A stretch of DNA of 64,000 nucleotides from RYN-230 sp963720645 (lineage in GTDB: Bacteria > Actinomycetota > Actinomycetes > Streptosporangiales > Streptosporangiaceae): the NCBI GenBank assembly GCA_963720645.1, contig CAVRFX010000022.1:186001-250000 (forward strand), in the 5' to 3' direction. Below are positions 17,994 through 25,929 of this stretch, one piece after another. Numbering within the stretch: the first letter of the stretch is position 1; each line of letters begins with the position of its first letter. The notes beneath the pieces were generated by a model that was not told the origin of the DNA, did no database searches, and saw only the letters and a program-made list of their open reading frames with translations. The position numbers and the translations under genes are program-made.

Positions 17994-19622
17994 TTAGTGG
18001 GCGTGGCCGTGCGAGTGACCGTGGCCACCCGCGGCCGCAGCCTCGTCCTCTTCCTCCGGCCTGTCCGCCACCAGGGCCTCGGTGGTCAGCAGCATGGCCG
18101 CGATGGACGCGGCGTTGAGCACCGCGGACCGGGTCACCTTGACCGGGTCGATCACGCCCTGGGCCAGCAGGTCACCGTAGTCGCCGGTGGCCGCGTTGTA
18201 GCCCTGGCCGTGGCCCAGCTCAGCGATCTTGGCCACGACGACCATGCCTTCGGCGCCGGCGTTCTCGGCGATCCAGCGGGCGGCGCGATGAGGGCGCTGC
18301 GCACCACCGCCACCCCGGTCGCCTCGTCGCCGGTCCTGCCGAGGTCACCCAGCTTGGCCGCGATGTGCACGAGGGCACTGCCGCCGCCGGGCACGATGCC
18401 TTCCTCGATGGCGGCACGGGTCGCCGAGATCGCGTCCTCGAGGCGGTGCTTCTTCTCCTTGAGCTCCACCTCGGTGGCGGCACCCACCCGGAGCACAGCC
18501 ACCCCGCCGGACAGCTTGGCCACCCGCTCCTGCAGCTTCTCCCGGTCCCAGTCCGAGTCGGTCGTACTCGATCTCGGCCCGGAGCTGGCGGACCCGGTCG
18601 TTGATGGCCTCGGTGTCCCCGTGGCCATCCACGATCGTGGTGTTGTCCTTGGTCACCACGATCCGGCGAGCCTGGCCGAGGGTCTCGAGCCCGATGTTTT
18701 CGAGCTTGAGGCCGACCTCCTCGCTGACGACCTCGCCGCCGGTGAGGATGGCCATGTCGGCCAGCATCGCCTTGCGGCGGTCACCGAAACCGGGCGCCTT
18801 GACCGCCACGACGTTGAGCAGGCCGCGGATCTTGTTCACGACCAGCGTGGAAAGGGCCTCGCCGTCGACGTCCTCGGCAATTACCAGGAACGGCTTCTTG
18901 GTCTGGGCGACCTTTTCCAGCAGCGGCAGGAAATCCGCCATGGACGAGATCTTGCCTGCGTGCAGCAGGATGTAGGCGTCGTCCGTGACAGCTTCCATGC
19001 GCTCCGGGTCGGTCACGAAGTACGGGGAGATGTAGCCCTTGTCGAACTGCATGCCCTCGGTGAACTCAAGCTCCAGGCCCATGGTCGGCGATTCCTCGAC
19101 GGTGATGACACCGTCCTTGCCGACCTTGCTGAACGCCTCGGCGATGAGCTCGCCGATCTTGGCGTCCTGCGCGGACACCGTGGCCACGTTCGCGATCTCC
19201 TGCTGCTCCTCGACCTCACGGGCCGACTCCAGCAGCAGGTCGGACACGGCGGCCGCGGCCGCGTCGATTCCCTTCTTCATCGCCATGGGGTTCGCGCCCG
19301 CGGTGACGGAGCGGCGGCCCTCACGGACCATCGCCTGCGCCAGCACGGTCGCGGTCGTGGTGCCGTCGCCCGCCACGTCGTTGGTCTTGGTGGCGACTTC
19401 CTTGGCGAGCTGAGCACCCAGGTTCTCGTAGGGGTCCTCGAGGTCGATCTCACGCGCGACGGTCACGCCGTCGTTGGTGATGGTCGGAGCACCCCACTTC
19501 TTGTCGATCACGACGTTGCGGCCCTTCGGGCCCAGCGTCACCTTGACGGCGTCGGCCAGGCGGTTCACGCCACGCTCGAGCGCGCGCCGTGCCTCCTCGT
19601 CGAACTCCAGCATCTTGGCCAT
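17994..19622 (-). CDS. groEL1: GroEL1-type 60-kDa chaperonin, two frame breaks
   Basis: ATP-dependent chaperonin subunit, about 542 residues if the two breaks are repaired. ATG 19622 (MAKMLEFDEEARRALERGVN) has GAGGTG 5 nt upstream. Signatures: VTLGPKGRNVVIDKKWGAPT, NDVAGDGTTTATVLAQAM (ATP site with catalytic Asp), EEGIVPGGGSALVHIAAKL and YNAATGDYGDLLAQGVIDP. The C-terminus ends GGHGHSHGHAH; a His-rich tail marks the groES-linked GroEL1 of actinobacteria, whereas GroEL2 ends in Gly/Met. The frame breaks at about 18558 (one extra base, before DSDWDREKLQERVAKLSGG) and about 18285 (one missing base, before RWIAENAGAEGMVVVAKI); they compensate in length. Given the gene's importance these are probably sequence errors. 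It is co-transcribed with groES and controlled by CIRCE. Confidence 0.9.
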
Positions 19623-19714
19623 AAGCACCTCAAATTGCCGTGTATAGGTCGTGCCCGGCGGCCGGGTCAGCCCGGCCGCGGGCCCGGTTCAGTCCTGCGG
19701 ACCTCTGGTCTTAC

Positions 19715-19758
19715 GGACTACCGCCCCGGACGCCAGGGAAGCGCCGGGGCGGTGGTCC
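19715..19758 (-). promoter_or_regulatory. Hairpin between groES and groEL
   Basis: ggactaccgccccgg and ccggggcggtggtcc form a 15-bp stem with one mismatch and a 14-nt loop, midway in the 195-nt groES-groEL spacer. It could attenuate transcription or be an mRNA processing/stability element that sets different GroES and GroEL levels. Confidence 0.5.
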
Positions 19759-19817
19759 TGTGCGGTCCTGGCCACAAGCCGAGGCCCGTGGCGCAGCCGC
19801 CGTTACTCCTGCTCGAT

Positions 19818-20129
19818 CTACTTCTCGATGATGGCCAGCACGTCACGGGCGGAGAGCACCAGGTACTCCTCGCCGTGGTACTTGACCTCGGTGCCGCCGT
19901 ACTTGCTGTACAGCACCACGTCGCCGACCTTGACGTCCATCGGGACGCGCTTGGCACCGGCGTCATCGAACCGGCCGGGGCCCACCGCCAGGACCTCGCC
20001 CTCCTGGGGCTTCTCCTTGGCGGTATCCGGAATCACGAGCCCGGACGCCGTGGTCTGCTCGGCCTCGAGGGTGCGGACCACGATCCGGTCTTCGAGTGGC
20101 TTGAGAACAACCTTGGTAGCGGTCGCCAC
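19818..20129 (-). CDS. groES: 10-kDa co-chaperonin GroES
   Basis: 103-residue GroES cap. VATATKVVLKPLEDRIVVRT begins the protein; GTG 20129 is preceded by GGAGGAGG, which decides the start over in-frame upstream codons. The mobile-loop region EAEQTTASGLVIPDTAKEKP and the roof/beta segment GEVLAVGPGRFDDAGAKRVP are typical, as is the end EEYLVLSARDVLAIIEK. It heads a groES-groEL1 operon with a CIRCE element about 100 nt upstream, so HrcA-type heat-shock repression is expected. The spacer to groEL is unusually long (195 nt) and holds a hairpin. Confidence 0.95.
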   Translation of the reverse strand: MATATKVVLKPLEDRIVVRTLEAEQTTASGLVIPDTAKEKPQEGEVLAVGPGRFDDAGAKRVPMDVKVGDVVLYSKYGGTEVKYHGEEYLVLSARDVLAIIEK

Positions 20130-20227
20130 GATCTGACCTCCTCCTCCGAAAAGGATGGGGAAACGACTATTAGAGAGGAACGACCATGGCCAGCTGTCGT
20201 CGCGGGTGCCAGTCCAGCCTCGTCGCA

Positions 20228-20254
20228 TTAGCACTCTACCCTAGAGAGTGCCAG
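20228..20254. promoter_or_regulatory. CIRCE element (HrcA operator)
   Basis: ttagcactc-N9-gagtgccag, against consensus TTAGCACTC-N9-GAGTGCTAA; spacing is exact and only the outer two bases of the second arm region deviate. It lies 99 nt upstream of the groES GTG. HrcA binding here represses groES-groEL until heat shock. Confidence 0.85.
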
Positions 20255-20383
20255 TCCCGAACAGTAGTCCGGGCGGGCCGCGACGTCAAACCTCCGGCGC
20301 GCCACACGGGCGGCCCGGCGGCGTGCGCCGGCCCGGCGGCGTCGCCGGCCCGGCGGCGGGGCCGGCCCGGCCGGGTGGCGCCG

Positions 20384-21421
20384 TCAGGCCAGGACACTGG
20401 TCACCGGCAGCGCCGAATCGGCGCCCACGTCCAGCGGGGACGGCTTGGCGTCGCGCGCCACGAGCTCCGCCCCGAGTGCCGCCACCATGGCCCCGTTGTC
20501 GGTGCACAGGCCGGGCCGCGGCACCCGCAGCCGGATGCCGGCCGCCTCGCAGCGCTCCGCGGCCAGCGCACGCAGCCGCGAGTTGGCCGCCACGCCGCCG
20601 CCGATGACCAGGTGGTCCACGCCGTTGGCCTGGCAGGCCTGCACCGCCTTGCGGGTCAGCACGTCCGCCACCGCCTCCTGGAAGGACGCCGCGACGTCCG
20701 CCACCGGGACACTCACCCCGGCCGCGCGCCGCTCCTCCACCCAGCGGGCCACCGCGGTCTTCAGCCCCGAGAACGAGAAGTCGAAGGTCTGGTCCCGGTA
20801 CTTGGCGCGGGGGAAGGCGATCGCGGCCGGGTCGCCTTCCCGGGCCTCCCTGTCGATCGGCGGGCCGCCCGGGAACGGCAGCCCCAGCACCCGGGCCACC
20901 TTGTCGTAAGCCTCGCCGGCGGCGTCGTCGATCGTGGCGCCGAGCGGCTGCACGTCACCGGCGATGTCCCGGGCCAGCAGCAGCGAGGAATGCCCGCCGG
21001 ACACCAGCAGCGCGATGGCCGGCTCGGGCAGCGCGCCGTGCTCCAGCTGATCCACGGCGATGTGGGCGGCCAGGTGGTTCACCGCGTACAGCGGCTTGCC
21101 CAGCGCCAGCGCGTAGGCCTTGGCCGCGCAGACGCCCACCAGCAGCGCCCCGGTCAGCCCCGGGCCCGCGGTCACCGCGATCGCGTCCACGTCGGCCAGC
21201 GTGACCCCGGCCGTGGCCAGCGCCCGGTCCACCGCCGGGACCATCGCCTCCAGATGGGCGCGGCTGGCCACCTCGGGCACCACGCCGCCGAAACGGGCGT
21301 GCTCGGCCACGCTGGACGCCACCGAGTCGGCGAGCAGCTCGTGCCCGCGTACCAGCCCGGCGCCGGTCTCGTCGCAGGACGTCTCGATCCCCAGGACCAG
21401 GGGGGCGAGCGGTGCCGTCAT
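20384..21421 (-). CDS. tsaD: tRNA N6-threonylcarbamoyladenosine transferase TsaD
   Basis: 345-residue ASKHA-fold subunit that transfers threonylcarbamoyl to A37 of ANN-decoding tRNAs. Start ATG 21421 has AGGAGG 6 nt upstream. Signatures: LVLGIETSCDETGAGLV, VPEVASRAHLEAM, the metal motif NHLAAHIAV (HxxxH), LLVSGGHSSLLLA, TIDDAAGEAYDKVAR and DFSFSGLKTAVARW, then VIGGGVAANSRLR and CTDNGAMVAALG. It is 20 nt after rimI, so tsaB-rimI-tsaD form one operon with tsaE a little upstream; tsaC, which makes the threonylcarbamoyl-AMP, is not in the window. Confidence 0.95.
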   Translation of the reverse strand: MTAPLAPLVLGIETSCDETGAGLVRGHELLADSVASSVAEHARFGGVVPEVASRAHLEAMVPAVDRALATAGVTLADVDAIAVTAGPGLTGALLVGVCAAKAYALALGKPLYAVNHLAAHIAVDQLEHGALPEPAIALLVSGGHSSLLLARDIAGDVQPLGATIDDAAGEAYDKVARVLGLPFPGGPPIDREAREGDPAAIAFPRAKYRDQTFDFSFSGLKTAVARWVEERRAAGVSVPVADVAASFQEAVADVLTRKAVQACQANGVDHLVIGGGVAANSRLRALAAERCEAAGIRLRVPRPGLCTDNGAMVAALGAELVARDAKPSPLDVGADSALPVTSVLA

Positions 21422-21440
21422 CGGGAACCTCCTGCCGCCG

Positions 21441-22157
21441 TCATCGGGGGCCTCCCGCTGCCCGCTTCGTGTCACGTCGTCTCGGGCTGGCGAAACCGAA
21501 CCGGCGCGGGCGGCGCAGGCTGAGCTGCATGACCAGGGCGTCCGTGCCGGACGGCTGGTAGTAGCCACGCCGGAGGCCGATCTCGGTGAAGCCCCGGCTG
21601 CGGTACAGCCGCTGCGCACGGTCGTTGTCCACCCGGACCTCGAGGAAGACCTCGGTGCAGCCACGCCGGGCCGCCTCGGCGATCAGGGCGTCCAGCAGCA
21701 TGGCCCCGATCCGCTGGCCCCACCGGTCCTGTGCCACGGCCATGGTGAGCACGTCGGCCTGGCCGCCGCCCGGGCTGAGCAGGCCGGCGTACCCGATCAG
21801 CTGGCCGCGTTCGCGGGGGTCCCGGGCGGCACCGGCTTCCCCGGCGTCCTCCGCGACCAGGTAATGACGCCCGCTGGGCGCCCCCTCCAGCTCGGACGCC
21901 AGCATGGCCTCCGACCACGCCTCGTCCCCGAACAGGGCGTGTTCCAGCTGGACCACGGCGGGCAGGTCGGCGCGGGTCATGGCGCGCAGGGTCACGCCCG
22001 GGGAGGGTGTTGCGGGGACCGGGGGGGCCGCCGGGCCGGGCGCGGGCCCGGGGCCCGGGGTGGTGGCCCCGTCGCCGCGGGGAGCGGCCTCGCCTGGCGG
22101 GGCGGCCGGATCCGGGGTGGCGGCACGGCCGGGGGGCGCGGCGTCGCGGCGCCTCAC
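21441..22157 (-). CDS. rimI: Ribosomal-protein-S18-alanine N-acetyltransferase RimI, Pro-rich N-terminus
   Basis: GNAT-fold acetyltransferase, 238 codons. The catalytic domain starts near residue 55 (VTLRAMTRADLPAVVQLEHALFGDEAWS). Acetyl-CoA-binding motif A is DRWGQRIGAMLLDALI, and the RimI signature FLEVRVDNDRAQRLYRSRGF is followed by GLRRGYYQPSGTDALVMQL. The first about 55 residues are Pro/Ala/Gly-rich and not part of the fold; the GTG start is retained because it overlaps the tsaB stop (GTGA), a coupling signal. Known RimI acetylates the N-terminus of S18; actinobacterial homologues may have broader substrates. The tsaB-rimI-tsaD order is the common bacterial arrangement. Confidence 0.9.
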   Translation of the reverse strand: MRRRDAAPPGRAATPDPAAPPGEAAPRGDGATTPGPGPAPGPAAPPVPATPSPGVTLRAMTRADLPAVVQLEHALFGDEAWSEAMLASELEGAPSGRHYLVAEDAGEAGAARDPRERGQLIGYAGLLSPGGGQADVLTMAVAQDRWGQRIGAMLLDALIAEAARRGCTEVFLEVRVDNDRAQRLYRSRGFTEIGLRRGYYQPSGTDALVMQLSLRRPRRFGFASPRRRDTKRAAGGPR

Positions 22158-22867
22158 GGTACCGTCACCCGCTTCGGCGGCCCGGGGACCCGGGCATCAG
22201 GCCGCCGCAGGTAGATCGGCTCGGCCCCGGTGGCGGGAGCACCCGCGGCGAGTTGCCGGGCCGCCAGCCGGGCCAGCGTGCCGCCGGCCGGGTAGGACGG
22301 GCTGATGGGCTCACCCAGGACACCGGGGTAGAGCAGCGCGCCCGCACCCGCCACCAGGACTCCCGGGCCTGTCTGCGCGGTCTGCGCGCTGTGCGCGGCC
22401 AGGCGGGCGGTCGTGTCCGCCACCTCGGCGGGGAAGCCGACCGCCGGGCCCTCCAGGCGGCGGCCCGACGCGTCGTAGCGGGCCCAGTAGACCTCGCGCC
22501 GCCGGGCGTCGGTGGCCACGATGAACTCCCGGCCGCCGGCGGCCGCCGCGGCGTCGGCGGCGATCACGTCCAGCGTGCACACCCCGTACACGGGGACGCT
22601 CAGGGCGCTGCCAAGCACCCTGGCGGTGACCAGTCCCGCGCGCAGCCCGGTGTACGGGCCGGGCCCGGTCCCGGCCGCCACCGCGGTGATATCCAGCCGC
22701 CCCGCGCCGCCCTCGGCCAGCACGGCGTCGATGGAAGACGCCAGCAGCTCACCGTGGCGGCGCGCGTCGACCGTGGTGGTCTCGGCCAGCACGTGCGTCC
22801 CGTCAGAGAGGGCTACCGTCACGGCTGGCGTCGCGGTGTCGAACGCGAGCACTAGCACGGGCGCCAA
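22154..22867 (-). CDS. tsaB: t6A biosynthesis protein TsaB
   Basis: 237-residue ASKHA-fold partner of TsaD in the threonylcarbamoyl transfer complex. The start is TTG 22867. VLAFDTATPAVTVALSDG is the nucleotide-fold beta hairpin, RRHGELLASSIDAVL the RHSE-like segment, and AAGTGPGPYTGLRAGLVTA the diagnostic GPGSFTGLR equivalent. TDARRREVYWARYD follows, as in other TsaB proteins. TsaB has no catalytic site itself; it scaffolds TsaD and TsaE. The stop overlaps the rimI start by 4 nt. Upstream is an unrelated membrane-protein gene, then tsaE. Confidence 0.93.
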   Translation of the reverse strand: MAPVLVLAFDTATPAVTVALSDGTHVLAETTTVDARRHGELLASSIDAVLAEGGAGRLDITAVAAGTGPGPYTGLRAGLVTARVLGSALSVPVYGVCTLDVIAADAAAAAGGREFIVATDARRREVYWARYDASGRRLEGPAVGFPAEVADTTARLAAHSAQTAQTGPGVLVAGAGALLYPGVLGEPISPSYPAGGTLARLAARQLAAGAPATGAEPIYLRRPDARVPGPPKRVTVP

Positions 22868-22922
22868 GCCTAGTTGACCAGGCAGACGTGACAGGACGGC
22901 CGCGGGCGGGCCGCCGGGCGGG

Positions 22923-24074
22923 TCACTTCAGCCGGGCGATCACGTCGCGGGCCGCGGCGATCGCCCCGGCCCGCAGCTGGTCCGGGGAAACCGCGCCGTA
23001 GCCGCCCCGGCCGCTGTTGCCCTGCAGCACCGCGGTGACCAGGACGTTGTGGTCCCGGACCACCACCGTCATCAGGTCCGTCTTGATCCCGGCCCCCCGG
23101 GTGACCTGCAGCGCCGAGAACGCCTTGGTGCCCAGCCCCGCGATCGTGGTGATCGCGGCCTTCGGCAGCCGGGTGGCCTTGGGCGGGCTGGTCTTCTGCT
23201 GCAGCGCGGACGCATATCCGTCCATCGCCGCGAACGTGGCGCTGCCGTCCCCGCTGGCCAGGCCGTTCGGCGTGTACGCCTGGACCTGGACGTTGAGCAG
23301 CCGGTAGAGCGGCCGCTGGTCCAGGGTCCAGCTGCACAGGCTGGCCTCGCCGCCGTCCAGCGAGCTCGGCGAGGCGACGATCCGCTTCCCGGGCAGGTAC
23401 TGGCCGAGCGTGCTGGCGGTCACCGCGGTGCACGCGTTCGGGACACTCCTGAACTCACCGGCCTGGAACGTCGTTACCAGGGGGTCCGGGGTGCTGGCGG
23501 GCTTGCTGCCGCCATTGACCAGGAACCACACGCCGACGCCGACGAGCACGGCCACGCCGAGCAGGCCGCCCCAGAGGTATACCGAGCGGCGGTTCCGGCG
23601 GGCCCGGGCCGCGGCCTGGCGGCCCCGCGGCCGCACCGCCGGCGGGACGGCCTCATCCGGCTCTTCCTGGTACCCGGGGCGCGTGTCGTGCCGGGCTGAT
23701 GCGTCGTACGCGGGCCCGTGGTCATACGCCGGCTCGTCGAATCCGGGCTCGTCGAATCCGGGCTCGAACCGCGGCTCGTCGTACCCGGGCGCGGCGCCGC
23801 GGCCGGGCGGTTCCTCATACCGGGTGGGGGCGCCATGCCGCCCGCGCGAACCGCTCGCCGCGGATGCTTCAGGCGCCCCGCGGCCGGTGTCCGGGCGGAC
23901 CGCGGCCCGCCGTTTCCCGCGGTCCGAGCCCTCCGCCCAGCGTGGATCGACGGCGAGTCCCGCCCAGGGCGGAAGGTCCTCGTCGTCGTCGGGGTAGCGG
24001 TCATCGTCCCACTGCCGGTCGCCGCGCGGGGACAGCCGACCAGAGCGGGGGTTGCGGGGCCCCTGCTGAGCCAC
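22923..24074 (-). CDS. Single-pass membrane protein with long cytoplasmic repeat region
   Basis: 383 residues, not recognised as a named family. Residues 1-160 are hydrophilic and low in complexity, with Asp/Pro/Tyr/Phe repeats (GYDEPRFEPGFDEPGFDEPA) and an Arg-rich juxtamembrane segment. A transmembrane helix follows at about 165-187 (YLWGGLLGVAVLVGVGVWFLV). The remaining about 190 residues should be outside the cell and hold two Cys (VPNACTAVTASTLGQYLPG; SLCSWTLDQRPLYRLLNVQV), reminiscent of DUF3558-like actinobacterial extracytoplasmic domains; this is a weak likeness. It sits between tsaE and tsaB on the same strand, 55 nt before tsaB. Function unknown; cell-envelope sensing or scaffolding is speculative. 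Confidence 0.72.
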   Translation of the reverse strand: MAQQGPRNPRSGRLSPRGDRQWDDDRYPDDDEDLPPWAGLAVDPRWAEGSDRGKRRAAVRPDTGRGAPEASAASGSRGRHGAPTRYEEPPGRGAAPGYDEPRFEPGFDEPGFDEPAYDHGPAYDASARHDTRPGYQEEPDEAVPPAVRPRGRQAAARARRNRRSVYLWGGLLGVAVLVGVGVWFLVNGGSKPASTPDPLVTTFQAGEFRSVPNACTAVTASTLGQYLPGKRIVASPSSLDGGEASLCSWTLDQRPLYRLLNVQVQAYTPNGLASGDGSATFAAMDGYASALQQKTSPPKATRLPKAAITTIAGLGTKAFSALQVTRGAGIKTDLMTVVVRDHNVLVTAVLQGNSGRGGYGAVSPDQLRAGAIAAARDVIARLK

Positions 24075-24201
24075 GGCGCGCCTCCGGGAAAGGGATCAGA
24101 CCGTGCAGAACGGCGCGAGACGCATTACCGGACGGCAGCCTGGTCAGGGACTGCTGATTTCAGCAATGCGGGGACAGTCGGAAACTATATGGCCTCGGGT
24201 G

Positions 24202-24714
24202 TCACGCGTAGGGCACAACGCGCGGATCCGCGGCGGATGCCCACCGGTCCCCGATACCGGCCAGCGTCACCCACCGCATCTCGCCGGGCTGGCCGGCCGG
24301 CGGCATGGCGATCGTGACCTCCAGGCGGTCGGCCGCGAGCTCCTCCACCAGGCCCTCACCCCACTCCACCACGGTGACGCAGTCCTCCAGGGACGCGTCC
24401 AGGTCCAGGTCATCCACTTCGGCCACGCTGCCCAGCCGGTACGCGTCCACGTGCACCAGGCCAGGGCCGCCACCCAGCGGCGGATGCACCCGGGCGATGA
24501 CGAACGTCGGGGAGGTCACCGGCCCGCGGACGTCAAGCCCCGCCCCGATGCCCTGCACCAGGGTGGTCTTGCCCGCCCCGAGCGGCCCGGTGAGCACGAC
24601 CAGGTCACCGGGCCGGAGCAGGGCGGCGATCCGCCGGCCCAGTGTCCGCATGTCATCCCCGGTGGCCACCGGGATGCGGTCAGCCAGCCCGGCCGAGTCC
24701 TGGCCAGACTCCAC
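24202..24714 (-). CDS. tsaE: t6A biosynthesis ATPase TsaE
   Basis: 170-residue P-loop ATPase that drives cycling of the TsaD-TsaB complex in t6A synthesis. Walker A is VVLTGPLGAGKTTLVQGIG. GPVTSPTFVIARVHP and VHVDAYRLGSVAEVDDLDLD are the switch/Walker B region of the family, and VTVVEWGEGLVEEL is the conserved WxE motif. Length is normal. It lies downstream of the alpha/beta hydrolase gene and upstream of the membrane-protein/tsaB group, which is the usual actinobacterial order alr-hydrolase-tsaE-tsaB-rimI-tsaD. Confidence 0.95.
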   Translation of the reverse strand: MESGQDSAGLADRIPVATGDDMRTLGRRIAALLRPGDLVVLTGPLGAGKTTLVQGIGAGLDVRGPVTSPTFVIARVHPPLGGGPGLVHVDAYRLGSVAEVDDLDLDASLEDCVTVVEWGEGLVEELAADRLEVTIAMPPAGQPGEMRWVTLAGIGDRWASAADPRVVPYA

Positions 24715-24768
24715 GCAGCAGCACCTGCCCTCTCCACCTGCCCGCCCGGCATACCGGGGATGCTGCCG

Positions 24769-25878
24769 TCACGCAGAGCACTCGCGCGCCGCCTCGCCCG
24801 CGTCCACCCTCGCGATCAGGCCGGTGATCGCCTCATTGACCACCTCGGGAGCCTCCAGGATAAGGGCGTGACCCGCACCGGGAACCCAGACGAGCTCCGC
24901 GCTCGGAATCGCCTCGGCCAGCTCCAGGCCCAGGGCGGGCGAGATCAGGCGGTCCCGGCCCCCGGTCAGCGTGATCACGGGGACCCGTCCCAGGATCGGG
25001 AGGTTGCCGCGCATGTCCACCGCGTACAGGGCCTCGCCGAACGCGGCGACCACCTCGATCGGGGTTGACCTGATCATCTGCTCCAGGAAGTCCACCACCG
25101 CGGGATGCACCTGGGGATCACCGAAGCCGATGAAGCGGGTGCTGAGGAAGGACAGGTCACCGGCGACCCGGCGGCCCCGTTCCACCAGCATGGCCCGGTA
25201 GCCGGTGGCGGCGCCGCGCAGCACCACCGGGAGAGCCCTGGTGAGCACCGGCCTGACCGGCCCGGGCATCCATGGGCTGCCCGCGGACAGCCCGCTGGCC
25301 GCCGTGGAGATGAGGGCCACCCCGGTGACTTTGGTGCCGAAGAGCCCGGGATGCTGGCCGGCCAGCGCCATGATCGTCATGCCGCCCATGGAATGGCCGA
25401 CCAGCACCACCGGCATGTCACCCGGGGCAACGGCCTTGATGACCAGGTCCAGGTCGGCACCGAGCCGCTCGATGCTCGCCGCCCCGGCCGCGGAGCGCCC
25501 CGACCGGCCGTGGTCGCGCTGGTCCCAGAACACGAGCCGGTGCTGGCCCAGCCCGGCTCGCTGAAAGTGCCAGCAGTCCTGGTTCAGGGTGTAGCCGTGG
25601 CAGAAGATGATCGTGAGCGGGGGCGGCGCATCGCGCCCGGGCTTCGTCCCGGCCGCGGGCGGCTCGTCGATCTCGACCTGCAGCGGGACCCCGTCGTCGG
25701 TCAGCACGGTGAGCGGCTGCCCGCGCAGCTGGCCCAGCTTCTCCGGCGCGGCGACGGCGCGCCGCACCTGGGTGCGGCCTATCGCGATCCGCTCGGCCGC
25801 CACGACCGCCCCGGCCCCGGCCGCCACGGCCCCGGCCGCCAGCCCCGCCACTCCGGTGATCCGCCGCCAGGTCGCCAT
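24769..25878 (-). CDS. Alpha/beta-hydrolase with N-terminal hydrophobic segment
   Basis: 369-residue alpha/beta-hydrolase-fold protein. An N-terminal helix (ITGVAGLAAGAVAAGAGAVV) is likely a signal anchor. The fold then starts with PLTIIFCHGYTLNQDCWHFQ (HG oxyanion motif). The nucleophile elbow is VVLVGHSMGGMTIMALAG, the acid is in VITLTGGRDRLISP, and the His in WVPGAGHALILEAPEVV. The triad is complete, so it is probably an active esterase/lipase-like enzyme. Substrate is unknown. Its place between alr and tsaE is conserved in actinobacteria as I recall, which suggests a housekeeping or envelope-related role. Confidence 0.85.
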   Translation of the reverse strand: MATWRRITGVAGLAAGAVAAGAGAVVAAERIAIGRTQVRRAVAAPEKLGQLRGQPLTVLTDDGVPLQVEIDEPPAAGTKPGRDAPPPLTIIFCHGYTLNQDCWHFQRAGLGQHRLVFWDQRDHGRSGRSAAGAASIERLGADLDLVIKAVAPGDMPVVLVGHSMGGMTIMALAGQHPGLFGTKVTGVALISTAASGLSAGSPWMPGPVRPVLTRALPVVLRGAATGYRAMLVERGRRVAGDLSFLSTRFIGFGDPQVHPAVVDFLEQMIRSTPIEVVAAFGEALYAVDMRGNLPILGRVPVITLTGGRDRLISPALGLELAEAIPSAELVWVPGAGHALILEAPEVVNEAITGLIARVDAGEAARECSA

Positions 25879-25929
25879 CGCACCTCCCTGCCGCGCGTCC
25901 TGGCCCGGCGGGCCGCGGCGAGCCGAAGA

